Shown piece by piece: positions 1 to 9,700 of a stretch of DNA of 64,000 bases. The notes beneath the pieces are model-generated. The model did not search any database, was not told the DNA's origin, and saw nothing but the letters and a program-made list of their open reading frames with translations. Every line of letters begins with the position of its first letter. Position 1 is the stretch's first letter. Source of the stretch: Cloacimonetes bacterium UBA6097 (GTDB taxonomy: Bacteria > Cloacimonadota > Cloacimonadia > Cloacimonadales > Cloacimonadaceae); assembly GCA_002435865.1 (NCBI GenBank), contig DIWV01000010.1, forward strand, positions 124,001 to 188,000, read 5' to 3'. The translations under genes were made by a program, and so were the position numbers.

Positions 1-434
1 CATCCAATTCCACTACCGGATGCATAAGCCAGGGTTTGAAGGAAATCGTAATTCCTGATTATCATAAATAATGCCACACCAAAGATAGCGCAGTTAACGG
101 TAATAAGAGGCAGAAATATACCCAGAGTATAATACAAAGCAGGAGAGAATCTTTCTATAATCAGCTCCAGAAGTTGGACAGTTGCAGCAATTACAATGAT
201 AAAAATTATATATTGCAAATAGACAATATGCAGCGGCACCAGCAGATAATAATAAACAAGCCAGTTCAAAGCACAGGTAATGGTAAGCACAAAGATAACG
301 GCAACACCCAGACCGAATGCAGATTCCATTTCCTTTGAAACAGACAGATAAGAACACATACCTAGGAAGTTAGTTAGCAGGATATTACTTGTAAATATTG
401 CTGCCCAGAAGAGAATGAATGGACTTATATTCAT
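1..434 (-). CDS. rnfA: Rnf complex subunit RnfA (NqrE-like), 3' end cut by window edge
   Basis: Integral membrane subunit of the Rnf ferredoxin:NAD oxidoreductase, which couples electron transfer to Na+ or H+ translocation across the inner membrane. Reading the minus strand from an ATG at 434 gives about 144 residues that run off the left edge. The N-terminus has SNILLTNFLGMCSYLSVSK, the conserved first-helix motif of the RnfA/NqrE family with its Cys. A later stretch (LPLITVNCAIFGVALF) holds the second family Cys motif in a helix. The protein is almost entirely hydrophobic helices. The gene lies 10 nt downstream of rnfE with an AGGAG-like ribosome site just before the ATG, so it belongs to the same operon. 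The missing C-terminus and probably rnfB lie outside the window. RnfA and RnfE are homologues; assignment as RnfA rather than RnfE rests on the motifs and gene order. Confidence 0.93.
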   Translation of the reverse strand, partial: MNISPFILFWAAIFTSNILLTNFLGMCSYLSVSKEMESAFGLGVAVIFVLTITCALNWLVYYYLLVPLHIVYLQYIIFIIVIAATVQLLELIIERFSPALYYTLGIFLPLITVNCAIFGVALFMIIRNYDFLQTLAYASGSGIG

Positions 435-444
435 TTCCTAACTC

Positions 445-1044
445 CTAACTTGCCTTTACTTTGTAGTATTTGTTGTTGATAATCCAGATCATTATTGCCA
501 GTAGGAAGAAAGCACTTGGCGCCATGACCATAATTGACCACTTAAGCCACCAGTTGCCGAGAATCTGAAAACCGAATAAGCTGCCGAAGCCAAATAATTC
601 CCTGATTGACGAAATAGTCAAAAGTACCATAGTATATCCGATACCTGCACCTATACCGTCTATCATTGAATCAAGAGGAGCATTCTTGGCGGCAAAAGCC
701 TCTGCCCTACCCATAATAATGCAGTTTGTAATAATTAAACCTACATACGGACCCAGCTGTTTACTGATATCCGGCAATTGCGCTCTGAGGAAAATATCGA
801 CGATTATAACATATGCCCCGATGATTAGAACCTGCACCATCATACGAACACTGCGGGGTGTATAGTTCCTGATTGCAGATATAGTCAGGTTGGAAAAGAT
901 TAGAGTAAAGATTACACCCAGTCCCATAATCAAACTGTTCATCATCAGGTTTGTTACTGCCAGTGAAGAACATATACCAAGAATCTGTCTCCAGACCGAA
1001 TTTTCCCTGAAAGCGCTGGTAATAAAGATATCTTTCTTAGTCAT
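445..1044 (-). CDS. rnfE: Rnf complex subunit RnfE (NqrD-like)
   Basis: Membrane subunit of the Rnf redox-driven ion pump, 199 aa, a usual length for RnfE/NqrD. Six hydrophobic segments are visible. The diagnostic stretch GLIITNCIIMGRAEAFA (about residues 102-118) carries the conserved Cys in a helix, and LGICSSLAVTNLMMNSLIMG near the N-terminus carries the second. RnfE and RnfA form an inverted pair that is thought to coordinate an iron-sulfur centre between these cysteines. The start is an ATG at 1044, and the gene lies 7 nt downstream of rnfG and 10 nt upstream of rnfA, a typical operon spacing. The NQR homologue NqrD is the alternative; the short RnfD partner (314 aa, where NqrB is about 400 aa) favours Rnf. 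Confidence 0.94.
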   Translation of the reverse strand: MTKKDIFITSAFRENSVWRQILGICSSLAVTNLMMNSLIMGLGVIFTLIFSNLTISAIRNYTPRSVRMMVQVLIIGAYVIIVDIFLRAQLPDISKQLGPYVGLIITNCIIMGRAEAFAAKNAPLDSMIDGIGAGIGYTMVLLTISSIRELFGFGSLFGFQILGNWWLKWSIMVMAPSAFFLLAIMIWIINNKYYKVKAS

Positions 1045-1051
1045 TACAACC

Positions 1052-1744
1052 TCACTGTGCCTTCAGCTCAAATACCTGGTTGAGTTCACCTGCAGCAGCA
1101 GTTATAATCTTAAGCACACTTGAACTCGTAATTGTAGCTCCTGTTATCTGTTTAACCTGGTTTACAGATGGAGCTGCTTCTTCAGGAACAAGAGAAAATC
1201 TTGTTATTAAATTATTTGAAATCATGGGTTTTCCGGCAAACTGACTCTTGAACCAGGGTTCTTCCACTCTTGCTCCCAAACCCGGGGTTTCCATCTGGTC
1301 ATAAATAGCAAAATTAATGATAGATTTAAAATCAGGTGTCACAGCCAGTAATCCGTGCATTGTACCCCAAAGTCCGCTGCCTGTCACATCGAAGCAGTAT
1401 CCGATAACATTGTCCTGTACAGTCGAAGCAGCATAGTATTTTTTATTGATAGTCTTTCCCATCACGATGGGTAGTTCCATTTCTTTTATATATTTGGGAT
1501 AGTTTACCCGGATTTCTTTTAAGTCTGTAAAAGAAGATTTACTTATTCCGGTAATATTGGATAAAGTATCTGCAAAAAGAGACATTACCTGCAGCTGATA
1601 AGTTTGTTTTTTATATGCTTCAATCCCTTTTTCGGTTGAACGGTAAAACAGTGACAGAATCCCCACGAAGATAATTGTTACCAGCAACATAAAGATAACA
1701 GGGTAATATTGAGTATCCTGAAAAGCTGTCTTATCCTTACTCAT
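1052..1744 (-). CDS. rnfG: Rnf complex subunit RnfG, FMN-binding
   Basis: Periplasmic, membrane-anchored flavoprotein subunit of the Rnf complex, 230 aa. One N-terminal transmembrane helix is visible (about residues 15-33, PVIFMLLVTIIFVGILSLF). An FMN-binding domain follows, with TGLGARVEEPWFKSQFAGKP and, near the C-terminus, the flavinylation motif QITGATITSSSV, whose Thr would carry FMN through a phosphoester bond (established for RnfG/NqrC). The ATG overlaps the stop of rnfD by 4 nt (ATGA), which implies translational coupling. The flavin transferase ApbE needed for maturation is not in the window. The family assignment is clear; RnfG is favoured over NqrC from the smaller size and the neighbours. 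Confidence 0.94.
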   Translation of the reverse strand: MSKDKTAFQDTQYYPVIFMLLVTIIFVGILSLFYRSTEKGIEAYKKQTYQLQVMSLFADTLSNITGISKSSFTDLKEIRVNYPKYIKEMELPIVMGKTINKKYYAASTVQDNVIGYCFDVTGSGLWGTMHGLLAVTPDFKSIINFAIYDQMETPGLGARVEEPWFKSQFAGKPMISNNLITRFSLVPEEAAPSVNQVKQITGATITSSSVLKIITAAAGELNQVFELKAQ

Positions 1745-2685
1745 GTCTTTTTGACCTCTGGTTTTCTGGTAATCACATTATCAATCAGATACTCTATCAT
1801 AGGCATAAAGGCATTGGTCAGCAGGATTGCAAACATCATTCCTTCATAAAACAGAGAGAATTTACGGATAAAGACAGTCAGGAAGCCAATCAGAATACCG
1901 TAAATCCAGATGGCATACTTACCCTTTGCCTGTGAGACAGGGTCTGTAGTCATAAATACTATTCCGAATAATGCACCCCCTGTAAATAAAGTAAAGAGGA
2001 TGTCTGACCCGGGGTAAAATATTAAACTACTGATAAGTAAGCTTAGTGTAGTTGCAACCATCGGCTGCCATTTTGCTGTTTTGGTTATGATAAGATAAAT
2101 TCCTGCCAGAATAATCAGCAAAGCGCTTGTCTCTCCGATACTGCCTGGGATTAAACCCCAAAAGGCATTAGACATGGAGTACTCAGTTGCTCCGGAGTTA
2201 CGTAATTGTCCCAATATTGTGGCAGAGGTCTTGAGTGCCGGTTCAGCTGTCCATCTTATTAAACCTCCGGGGAAAGAACTTAATGTATATGGTTTGAGCC
2301 AGGTGATGGTCATCTGTTGAGGGAAAGAGATATAGACAAAGGTTCTGCCTAAGATAGCAGGATTAAACATATTAAGTCCGAATCCGCCAAATACCATCTT
2401 GCCAAAGGTTATTGCAACGACAGCTCCAAGCGCTGCAATCCAGAGCGGTATGGTGGGAGGCAGAGTTAAAGCAAGCAAAGTTCCTGTTACAAAGACTGCC
2501 ATTGTGACTTTGCCATTCTTTTTCTTGCGGATAAAAAGAAATTCTGTGAGAAATGCTGCCAGATTAGATACTATAACGATGGCAAAAACCTTCCAGCCAA
2601 ACAGGAAGATACTAAACAAAACAATAGGTAATAAAGCATAAAGCACTCTGTTCATAATGGCTTGCTTCATTATGCGTTCAATCAT
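1741..2685 (-). CDS. rnfD: Rnf complex subunit RnfD, FMN-binding
   Basis: Polytopic inner-membrane subunit of the Rnf complex, 314 aa, in the usual size range for RnfD and shorter than NqrB. It shows the covalent flavinylation motif NSGATEYSMSNAF (about residues 164-176), with the modified Thr in SGAT, and the conserved stretch FGGFGLNMFNPAILGR earlier in the protein. About nine hydrophobic segments are present. The start is ATG at 2685, preceded by GGAG at a good distance. This is the first gene of the visible operon. Upstream is a divergent promoter region facing hutI, so rnfC, which precedes rnfD in many operons, is not adjacent here. The gene is coupled to rnfG by an ATGA overlap. Confidence 0.95.
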   Translation of the reverse strand: MIERIMKQAIMNRVLYALLPIVLFSIFLFGWKVFAIVIVSNLAAFLTEFLFIRKKKNGKVTMAVFVTGTLLALTLPPTIPLWIAALGAVVAITFGKMVFGGFGLNMFNPAILGRTFVYISFPQQMTITWLKPYTLSSFPGGLIRWTAEPALKTSATILGQLRNSGATEYSMSNAFWGLIPGSIGETSALLIILAGIYLIITKTAKWQPMVATTLSLLISSLIFYPGSDILFTLFTGGALFGIVFMTTDPVSQAKGKYAIWIYGILIGFLTVFIRKFSLFYEGMMFAILLTNAFMPMIEYLIDNVITRKPEVKKT

Positions 2686-2718
2686 TACAGCTCCATTTCA
2701 CTTTTCTCAGTCATGGAA

Positions 2719-2747
2719 AGAACAAAATAAATTAAGTTTTTTGTCAA
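2719..2747 (-). promoter_or_regulatory. Candidate sigma-70 promoter for the rnf operon
   Basis: On the minus strand a perfect TTGACA (plus 2742-2747) is followed after 17 nt by TGTTCT (plus 2719-2724), a weak -10 match of 3 of 6. Transcription would start near 2712, giving a leader of about 27 nt that contains the GGAG ribosome site of rnfD. This is inferred from sequence only, and the weak -10 limits confidence. Confidence 0.42.
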
Positions 2748-2828
2748 TCTAAAACAATTAAATGAAAACCTGCTTGACGAAAACACCCGAGTTAAGATAA
2801 ATAGATTATGCTTAATGGAGAGAATCAA

Positions 2829-4082
2829 ATGACCATAGATTTGCTCATCACTGATGTTGGTGAATTAGTGTGCGTTTCGTTTGCAGGCAAACCGAAATCA
2901 GGAAAAGATATGAGTAATATCGAAATCCTGTTGCATCATTCGATTGCTATCAATCAAGGTCAAATCATTGATATAGGACCTGCTGATTTGCTATCTGCAA
3001 AATATCAGCCTTCACACAAGATTGATGCACGCTATAAGGTGATAACTCCCGGATTTGTTGACCCCCATACACATCCCATATTTGTCCATACACGTGAAAG
3101 CGAATTTGAAATGAGGATATTGGGTAAGACCTATGTGGAGATTTCCCAAAGCGGCGGAGGTATTCTTTCCACTATTATAACTACCAGGGATGCTTCTGAA
3201 GACAGGCTTCTCAGCCTGGCAAAAGCACGTATCGAAAAGATGATTATGCAGGGAACTACCACTCTTGAAGCAAAAAGCGGTTACGGTCTTACCACTGAAA
3301 GTGAACTGAAACAGCTGAATGTAATCAAACAACTTGCAGATGAACTTCCGATTGATATTATTCCTACTTTTATGGGTGCACACGAATTTCCCGAAGAATT
3401 CAAACATGACCATCAGGCGTATATTGATATTCTTTGTGATAGAATGCTTCCTGCCGTGGCAGAACAAGGCATTGCCAAGTACTGCGATATCTTTACGGAA
3501 GCGCATGTTTATAATCTGGAAGAAAGCCGTATTGTACTTACAAAGGCTAAAGAGCTTGGCTTAAAACTAAAAATGCATGCTGATGAAATTGAGCCTATGG
3601 GTGGTGCAGAGCTGGCAGCAGAACTTAAATGCACTTCTGCCGACCATTTGGGAAAGACTTCCGCAGCAGGTATCAAAGCTCTGAAAGAAGCAGGTGTTAT
3701 TCCTGTCCTGCTGCCTGCAACCTTGTTTTCCTTAGCCAGCAAGACATATGCGCCGGCAAGAGATATGATTAATGCGGATTTACCTGTTGCTCTTGCCACA
3801 GATTTTAATCCCGGAAGCTGTAATTGTGATTCTGTACCCTTTGTCATGACTTTAAGCTGCCTGCAAATGAAGATGACGCCCGCAGAAGCTTTGACAGCAT
3901 GCACAATCAACGCTGCTGCAGCTATTGATATGGATGATAAAGTCGGTTCCATATCCATTGGCAAGCAAGCTGACCTGTTGATTTGGGATATTCCTTCATA
4001 TAAATATATTCCTTATCATATCGGCAGTTCAAGTCCCGAAACAGTAATCAAGAACGGTAAAGTACTCTCTTTCCCTTTGTGA
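2829..4082 (+). CDS. hutI: Imidazolonepropionase
   Basis: Zinc/iron amidohydrolase of histidine degradation that opens 4-imidazolone-5-propionate to N-formimino-L-glutamate in the cytoplasm. The metal motif VDPHTHPIFVHTRESEFEMR matches the HutI form of HxH, followed by YVEISQSGGGILSTI, the second-metal/His region MHADEIEPMGGAELAAE and SADHL, and the Asp motif ALATDFNPGS near the C-terminus. An in-frame ATG at 2808 exists, but the ATG at 2829 has a GGAGAG ribosome site directly upstream and gives 417 aa, matching the family's usual 400-420 aa, so 2829 is chosen. hutH, hutU and other histidine-use genes are not nearby, so the rest of the pathway must lie elsewhere if present. The next gene starts 27 nt later on the same strand. 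Confidence 0.95.
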   Translation: MTIDLLITDVGELVCVSFAGKPKSGKDMSNIEILLHHSIAINQGQIIDIGPADLLSAKYQPSHKIDARYKVITPGFVDPHTHPIFVHTRESEFEMRILGKTYVEISQSGGGILSTIITTRDASEDRLLSLAKARIEKMIMQGTTTLEAKSGYGLTTESELKQLNVIKQLADELPIDIIPTFMGAHEFPEEFKHDHQAYIDILCDRMLPAVAEQGIAKYCDIFTEAHVYNLEESRIVLTKAKELGLKLKMHADEIEPMGGAELAAELKCTSADHLGKTSAAGIKALKEAGVIPVLLPATLFSLASKTYAPARDMINADLPVALATDFNPGSCNCDSVPFVMTLSCLQMKMTPAEALTACTINAAAAIDMDDKVGSISIGKQADLLIWDIPSYKYIPYHIGSSSPETVIKNGKVLSFPL

Positions 4083-4109
4083 AAGTAATAAAAGTAGATT
4101 AATCAAGAT

Positions 4110-6461
4110 ATGGAAAGCCAAACTCCTGCTTTTACGTACGAAATCATTGATACTCTGTCCAGGACGAATAATTACGTTATCCGCAAAGCAACCCGGCTGC
4201 CTTCAAATGATACTGTCATAATCAAGTCTCTTGCCTTTGGGAAAGAGCACGACGAAAATATCAGAAAGTACTTTTTACATTACGGCAGGACGATGAAACT
4301 GATTGACCATCCAAATGTCCGTAAAGTGCTTGATATAGTCGAAGAAGGACCCAGTATCCATATAATTGAAGAGTATATTCAGGGAATAACTCTGTTTGAG
4401 TTATTTAAATTTTCAACCAAAACCCTCAGCATAGATGAAGCGCTCAATTTTGTTTATCAGATTATGGATGCGGTTAAAACAGCTCATGCTATGCGTATTG
4501 TGCATGGACAGCTTAATCCCGGCAACATATATCTTAAAGAGGATAAAAGCATTATCGTAGATGGATTTGGCAAACCTGCAGTTTCTTATGTCAGGATTGA
4601 ATCTGCCAATCTGCTTAATCACCCCATCTACTATCTCTCTCCTGAACAACTTAATTCAGAACAAAAAACCGTGACTTCAGATGTATATTCAATTGGCGTG
4701 CTTTTATACCAGTTACTGACTAACAGATTGCCCTGGCATATTGCTGATGTTACAAATCCAATCATTTCAAAAGAGGCAAGCCTGTCTCAGATGATTCTTG
4801 ACCCATCCCTGTTCAACCAACAGGTGCCCTTCTGGTTATTTTCAGTAATTAGAAAAGCTATGCAGGTAGTAAGCTTAAAACGCTTTCAGTCTATTGATGA
4901 TTTTTATAATGCCTTAAAAGAAGAAAAGGAAATATCTACACTCCTGCCTGTCCGGGAATCTGTTCTGGCTGAGCTGAACAAAGCAAATGCGTTACCTGAA
5001 ATCAAAGTAGAAGATGTTGTCCCGGATGAAGTTCCTGAAGATAAACCATTATCTGATATAGCTCTTGTTGTTCCCGAAATCCCTGCAGAAGAAGAACCTG
5101 ATGCTGAGCAAACAGAGACTGAACATGAATACGTTTATGATACTATAACCGAAGAAGTAGTTCCCGAACCGGTGCAGGAAGCTGAGCAATCTGAAACAGA
5201 AGAAACAAAATATATCGAACCTCCTGAAGAGCTGGATTTTGTATCTCTAATTGATAAAGACTATACAGAAGATTTAGAACAGGATGATATCTCTAAACCT
5301 GAATTTACCCCTGACGATGTTGAATCTTATCCTGAACCTGAATTCAAATCAGTAATAGAAGAAGTTGTTTTTGAGCCTGAAGAACCAACCACAATAGTAA
5401 CTCAGGAAGCAAAACTCAGGGAAAAGCCAAAAGTGCCCTCTCCCTTCAGGGAAACAGAAAAACAAAAACCTGTTTCAACCAGGATCAAAACGCCGCCACA
5501 ACAGGCAACCAAGCCCGAAATCAAGCCCTGGACAATCACAAAAGAACCGCCACCCTCTCTTGAAGAGGAAATAAAGCCTTTGAGCAAAACCTTCAGGATT
5601 ATCGCTATCGCTTGTGCTGTTGTAATTGTTATCACTGTTGCCAAATATTATTTTCAGAAGCGCAGCCTGGCATTCAGAGACTTACAACAAGACAAAACTG
5701 CTTCTGAGATAGTTGATGAAGACAAAACACCAAAGGCAAAGAACGAACTGATAGACATGGTTTCCATAGCCGGTAGTAAATATGTTATAGGCAGCATGGA
5801 ACATGATGCAGCTCCGGATGAGTTTCCGATTTTTGTTGTTGAAATCCCTGATTTTTATATCAGTACTTATGAAATTACACAACAAGAATGGATGATGGTT
5901 TTCAGCACTAATCCTTCCAATTCCATCGATAGCCGCAGACCTGTGGACAATGTCTCTTTCTTTGAAGCTGTTGAGTTTTGTAATGCTAAAAGTGAGTTGG
6001 ATGGTTTTCTGCCTTGTTATGAATTCAAAAACTCAGAAATTATCTGTGATTTCCGGGCAAATGGTTACCGCCTTCCCACTGAAGCAGAGTGGGAATATGC
6101 TGCCAAAGGCGGTTTGCCTGATAATTCCATCCAGTTTTCCGGCAGCAATGATGCAGATGAAGTTGCCTGGTACATGGATAACAGCAATGAATACACACAC
6201 CCGGTTGGCAAGAAAAAAGCCAATTTAAACGGTTTATACGATATGAGCGGTAATGTCCTGGAGTGGTGCTGGAATTTCTATGCCCCATATGTTAATCCAT
6301 TAGCACAACTGTTTGCAGGTCCACCCAAAGGAACTGACAGAGTTTTACGGGGTGGAAGTTTTACCAATTCTCAATTAGATCTGCGCTGTACAAAGCGGTA
6401 TCATCTGACTCCCTGGACAAAAGCCAAAAACATAGGATTCAGAGTAGTAAGATCTTTGTAA
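4110..6461 (+). CDS. Membrane pseudokinase fused to an FGE/SUMF1-like domain
   Basis: A 783-aa predicted membrane protein. Residues about 10-270 have a Ser/Thr protein-kinase fold: the beta-3 Lys is kept (VIIK, K39), and SPEQ (about 177-180) and SDVYSIGVLLYQLLTNRLPW match the activation-segment and F-helix motifs. The catalytic HRD is replaced by HGQ (132-134), DFG reads DGFG (151-154), and the Gly-rich loop lacks its glycines, so phosphotransfer is doubtful. Residues about 300-490 are acidic and Pro/Glu-rich, probably disordered. A single transmembrane helix spans about 496-514. Residues about 548-783 form an FGE-sulfatase (SUMF1) domain with YEITQQEW, YRLPTEAEWEYAAKGG, MSGNVLEWCW, VLRGGSF and NIGFRVVRS. 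Topology would place the pseudokinase in the cytoplasm and the FGE domain outside. Many bacterial FGE-like domains are not sulfatase activators, so its activity is unknown. No good ribosome site precedes the ATG; the gene may be translated in coupling with hutI. Confidence 0.85.
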   Translation: MESQTPAFTYEIIDTLSRTNNYVIRKATRLPSNDTVIIKSLAFGKEHDENIRKYFLHYGRTMKLIDHPNVRKVLDIVEEGPSIHIIEEYIQGITLFELFKFSTKTLSIDEALNFVYQIMDAVKTAHAMRIVHGQLNPGNIYLKEDKSIIVDGFGKPAVSYVRIESANLLNHPIYYLSPEQLNSEQKTVTSDVYSIGVLLYQLLTNRLPWHIADVTNPIISKEASLSQMILDPSLFNQQVPFWLFSVIRKAMQVVSLKRFQSIDDFYNALKEEKEISTLLPVRESVLAELNKANALPEIKVEDVVPDEVPEDKPLSDIALVVPEIPAEEEPDAEQTETEHEYVYDTITEEVVPEPVQEAEQSETEETKYIEPPEELDFVSLIDKDYTEDLEQDDISKPEFTPDDVESYPEPEFKSVIEEVVFEPEEPTTIVTQEAKLREKPKVPSPFRETEKQKPVSTRIKTPPQQATKPEIKPWTITKEPPPSLEEEIKPLSKTFRIIAIACAVVIVITVAKYYFQKRSLAFRDLQQDKTASEIVDEDKTPKAKNELIDMVSIAGSKYVIGSMEHDAAPDEFPIFVVEIPDFYISTYEITQQEWMMVFSTNPSNSIDSRRPVDNVSFFEAVEFCNAKSELDGFLPCYEFKNSEIICDFRANGYRLPTEAEWEYAAKGGLPDNSIQFSGSNDADEVAWYMDNSNEYTHPVGKKKANLNGLYDMSGNVLEWCWNFYAPYVNPLAQLFAGPPKGTDRVLRGGSFTNSQLDLRCTKRYHLTPWTKAKNIGFRVVRSL

Positions 6462-6540
6462 ACCTATCTAAACTATTCCCTTAACTCAAATACTTAATAT
6501 CCATAAATCTCTAATCTCTTGCGTTTGCCTTTATCATAAT

Positions 6541-6627
6541 ACGGTAGCAATACGGTAGCAATACGGTAGTAATACGGTAAATTACCGTAGTGATACCGTA
6601 TTGCTACCGTAATGATACCGTATTGCT
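6541..6627. repeat. 11-bp unit array A, head-to-head, hairpin-forming
   Basis: In the gap between convergent genes, three 11-bp units (ACGGTAGCAAT twice, ACGGTAGTAAT once) and a partial unit are followed by a palindromic centre (ACGGTAA-A-TTACCGT). The same unit then continues in inverted form as AGTGATACCGT, ATTGCTACCGT, AATGATACCGT and ATTGCT. The whole 87 bp can fold back on itself. The 11-bp period holds on both arms. See arrays at 17628, 29448, 51224 and 60253. Confidence 0.93.
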
Positions 6628-6676
6628 ATTAAGAAACGGATAAGAAGCAGACAGGGAATATTATTTTTTAAGCTAA

Positions 6677-6720
6677 GAAAAAAGGCTGCATCAAAGCGGG
6701 AACCTAACTTCAATACAGCC
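6677..6720 (-). terminator. Rho-independent terminator of the C25 protease gene
   Basis: Read on the minus strand, two 13-nt arms (plus 6708-6720 and 6684-6696) pair with only three differences, all compatible with G-U wobble. They are separated by an 11-nt loop and followed by a run of six T. The element lies 30 nt past the stop of the protease gene, as expected for its terminator. Confidence 0.8.
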
Positions 6721-6749
6721 GTATAATTTAAACAGAATTCAATTCAAGG

Positions 6750-9700
6750 TTATTTTAACAAGATCATTTTCCTTGTCAATTCTTTTTTATTCCATTGCAA
6801 TTTATAGTAGTAAACTCCTGAACCGACATTCATTCCTTTGATGTCTGTGCCATTCCAGTTTATAGAATGATTGCCCTTATCCAGGTCTTGGTTAAGCAGA
6901 GTTTTTACTAACTGTCCTTTCAGGTTATAGATGTTAAGTATTGTCCTGCATTGGGATGGAAGTGAAAAAGAAATCCTGGTCGTGGGATTAAACGGATTGG
7001 GGTGATTCTGGTCCAGGGCAAAAATAACCGGAGCATTTATCTCATCCTGATTGGGAGTATAATTGAAATTAAGCACATTGGAGGGATCGCTTAAGGTTTC
7101 TTCTGCACCGTTTAATAAATAAACCGCATGGACTGTAATCTCATAATCTCCAAACATATAAAGCAGACGGGAATATGTCTGGGTCGGAGAAGTATCCTGA
7201 AAGTTAAAGCTGTTGCTTCTAATAAAGATTCTGTAATAATCAGGTATAAGAAATCTGGAATTATTCTTTGTTTCTTTTGTCGTCTGCTGTCCTTCCACTT
7301 CCCAGTTCAGTGAGAGCAAATTTTCCTCTATAGTATAAGTCAGATTCAACGGGGCACACAAGCGCTGCAAAGTAAAGTTATTACCTGTATTCGTCTGTCC
7401 GCTAACTACCTGAACAGCCAATGAATCAAGAGGGTTGATATATCCCTCAAGATCTGCACTTAAAATACTAATGCCCTGATAGACTGGTATGATATAATCA
7501 CCCTCCTCATTGGGGTGGTAAACATTATTTGTATAGCGAACTCTTAAATTTACTTCCGTAACTCTTTCCGGATATAAATCCAGGTCAATATGCCCGGAAA
7601 TAAAGCCCTGGGCATGATGCAATGTAATTATCGAAACATCGTCCATGATAATCGGACTTAAATCTGTTCCGGTGGTATTAACAACAAATACCAGTGTCAC
7701 AAAACTTCCGTAATCTGCCAGGTTATCCAACATGATAGATTCGTGCCTGGGAGCAGGGGTAATTGCTGAGGATGTCCATAAAGCAATCAGGCTTGACTGG
7801 TCGGGCAACATTGCCATAAGAGCAAAAGTGGCACTTGTATTAGACGAAAACCAGTTAAAATCAACTCTTGTTGCCAATAAATCATTAGTGTTAATTGGGT
7901 AACAGAAAGCATAACTCCAGGGGTTAATGTCTGAAGGAATAAAAGTAAGTTCGTTTCCTGTATCATGTATATATTGAGCAGGTTGTAACACCACATTATA
8001 AATAATCTGGAAGTAATTACTAATGTCCTGCCCGTCAAAATTTGTGTTCAGGAAAACATCCGGTACACCTATCAGGATCGGAAGTGTCATAGTAGAATCA
8101 AATACATCAACTACAGACAAATCTAATCCTAACTCTATGATACTGCCCTGAACAATATCATTACCAAAAGTAATCTGAAAAGTAACCTCCTGTGATGTTA
8201 ATGCAGAAACATTAATAAGCTGGGTTGAAGGATTTACAGTTACATTTGCAGGATGAGTGATACTAACAGCCAGATTTTGAGCATTCAGTAAAGACAAGTT
8301 CTGAATCGCAAGATGTACTTGTCCTGTTTCACCGGGCTCGGGAAAATTATTGTTGCTATCGGTAAAGCCATTGTTTATATAATCAAACTGCAGTGCGTTT
8401 ACATATAATTCAAAAGGTAAATCATATTCGTCAACTGTATTTTGAATATGCAGGTTAAACTGGATGTTGTGCTGATTCGGACAATTCTGGGCAATCTGAA
8501 TCACAAAGGCCGGTGTTGTGGTGACAGTTTCATTGGTATAAACATTCGGTAAAGTTGCCTGTTCCTGCATGATTGTTACATATGGATCGGTCGAAGTTAG
8601 CACAGCCTGTGCTTCTGTCACTGCACCCAAACCTATATTTTTTATCATGAAACTTAAACCATATTGCTCACCCGCATCAATATGAGTATTACCGTTTCCG
8701 GCAATCTCAGTAGCATCGTAGCTGAGAATTATCAGGTTTGGAACAGTCTGATAAGTGGGAAGAGTATTAAAATACAACGTTGAAAGATTACTTATACTCT
8801 GTGCGGTTGCCGGATACTGATTATTAAATGTGTAGCCGATGCCATCCTGACCTGTGTGGTCACCAATTCCAACGGTAGCATATTGACCGTGGTCAATATA
8901 TGAGACACCATAATTACCTGCATCGACATTGTTGAATACTTTATACTGAAACAGGATTGGGCTGTCCCCTGTCGGATTGGCATGGAAAACAGGATCATAA
9001 ATAATTACCTGGAAAGTCTCTCTTAAAGATGAGGAATATTTATTCTTAAGATTTTGCCATTGAATAATTTCTGCATTGATGTCCTCATCATATTTATATA
9101 AAATTTTGCTGATACTGTCTGTTAAAAGGTCATCCCAAAAAGGAGCTATTATTGGCCTTGGAACCATTGGTCCCGGAATCTGCCAGTTCATCCATTCAAT
9201 ACTTCCCTGGGTACCGGGCATAATAAAGCCATTAGAACAGACAGTTAACTGGCTGTAACCTTTTCCGTAAAATCTCACCTGGAAAGGAATATTAATCGTT
9301 GAAAACGAGCCGCTGCCGTCGGTGGCAGTATCAGTAATGTTGATTATAGTGCCTGAGCCTCCCAGAGTTGGATCAATTTCAATCCAGTTGTATGGGATAT
9401 AACCATTATCGCCCGGACCATAACATACATATCCGTATTTGTCAGGACCTGTCACATCATTTACAGAAGGTGTACCCACCCGTTTGTCAAATGAGATATT
9501 CTGGACAAATCCATTCGCATTATATAATTGAAGGTTAAACCGGATGTTAACGCCTTCCGGTAAAGAATCCGAAACAACTATATCATAACTTTCCGGCAAC
9601 GAAATTAGTTCATTAGCATTAACAATGTCTAAAACCTGTAAAGGATCTTGAATTGTCAGCAAAGGATGAGAACTTTCCAATAGAGCATGAAGCCCTGTGA

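Noticed and set aside
94..357. A minus-strand Cys-rich 87-aa frame
   Set aside because: It is an out-of-frame reading of rnfA; the rnfA frame runs through the whole stretch with conserved motifs.
2774..2802. Promoter TTGACG-17-ATAAAT for hutI
   Set aside because: The -10 matches only three of six positions; too weak to list as a feature.
3012..3964. Two long frames antisense to hutI
   Set aside because: They lie fully within hutI, whose catalytic motifs are intact, and show no recognisable domains.
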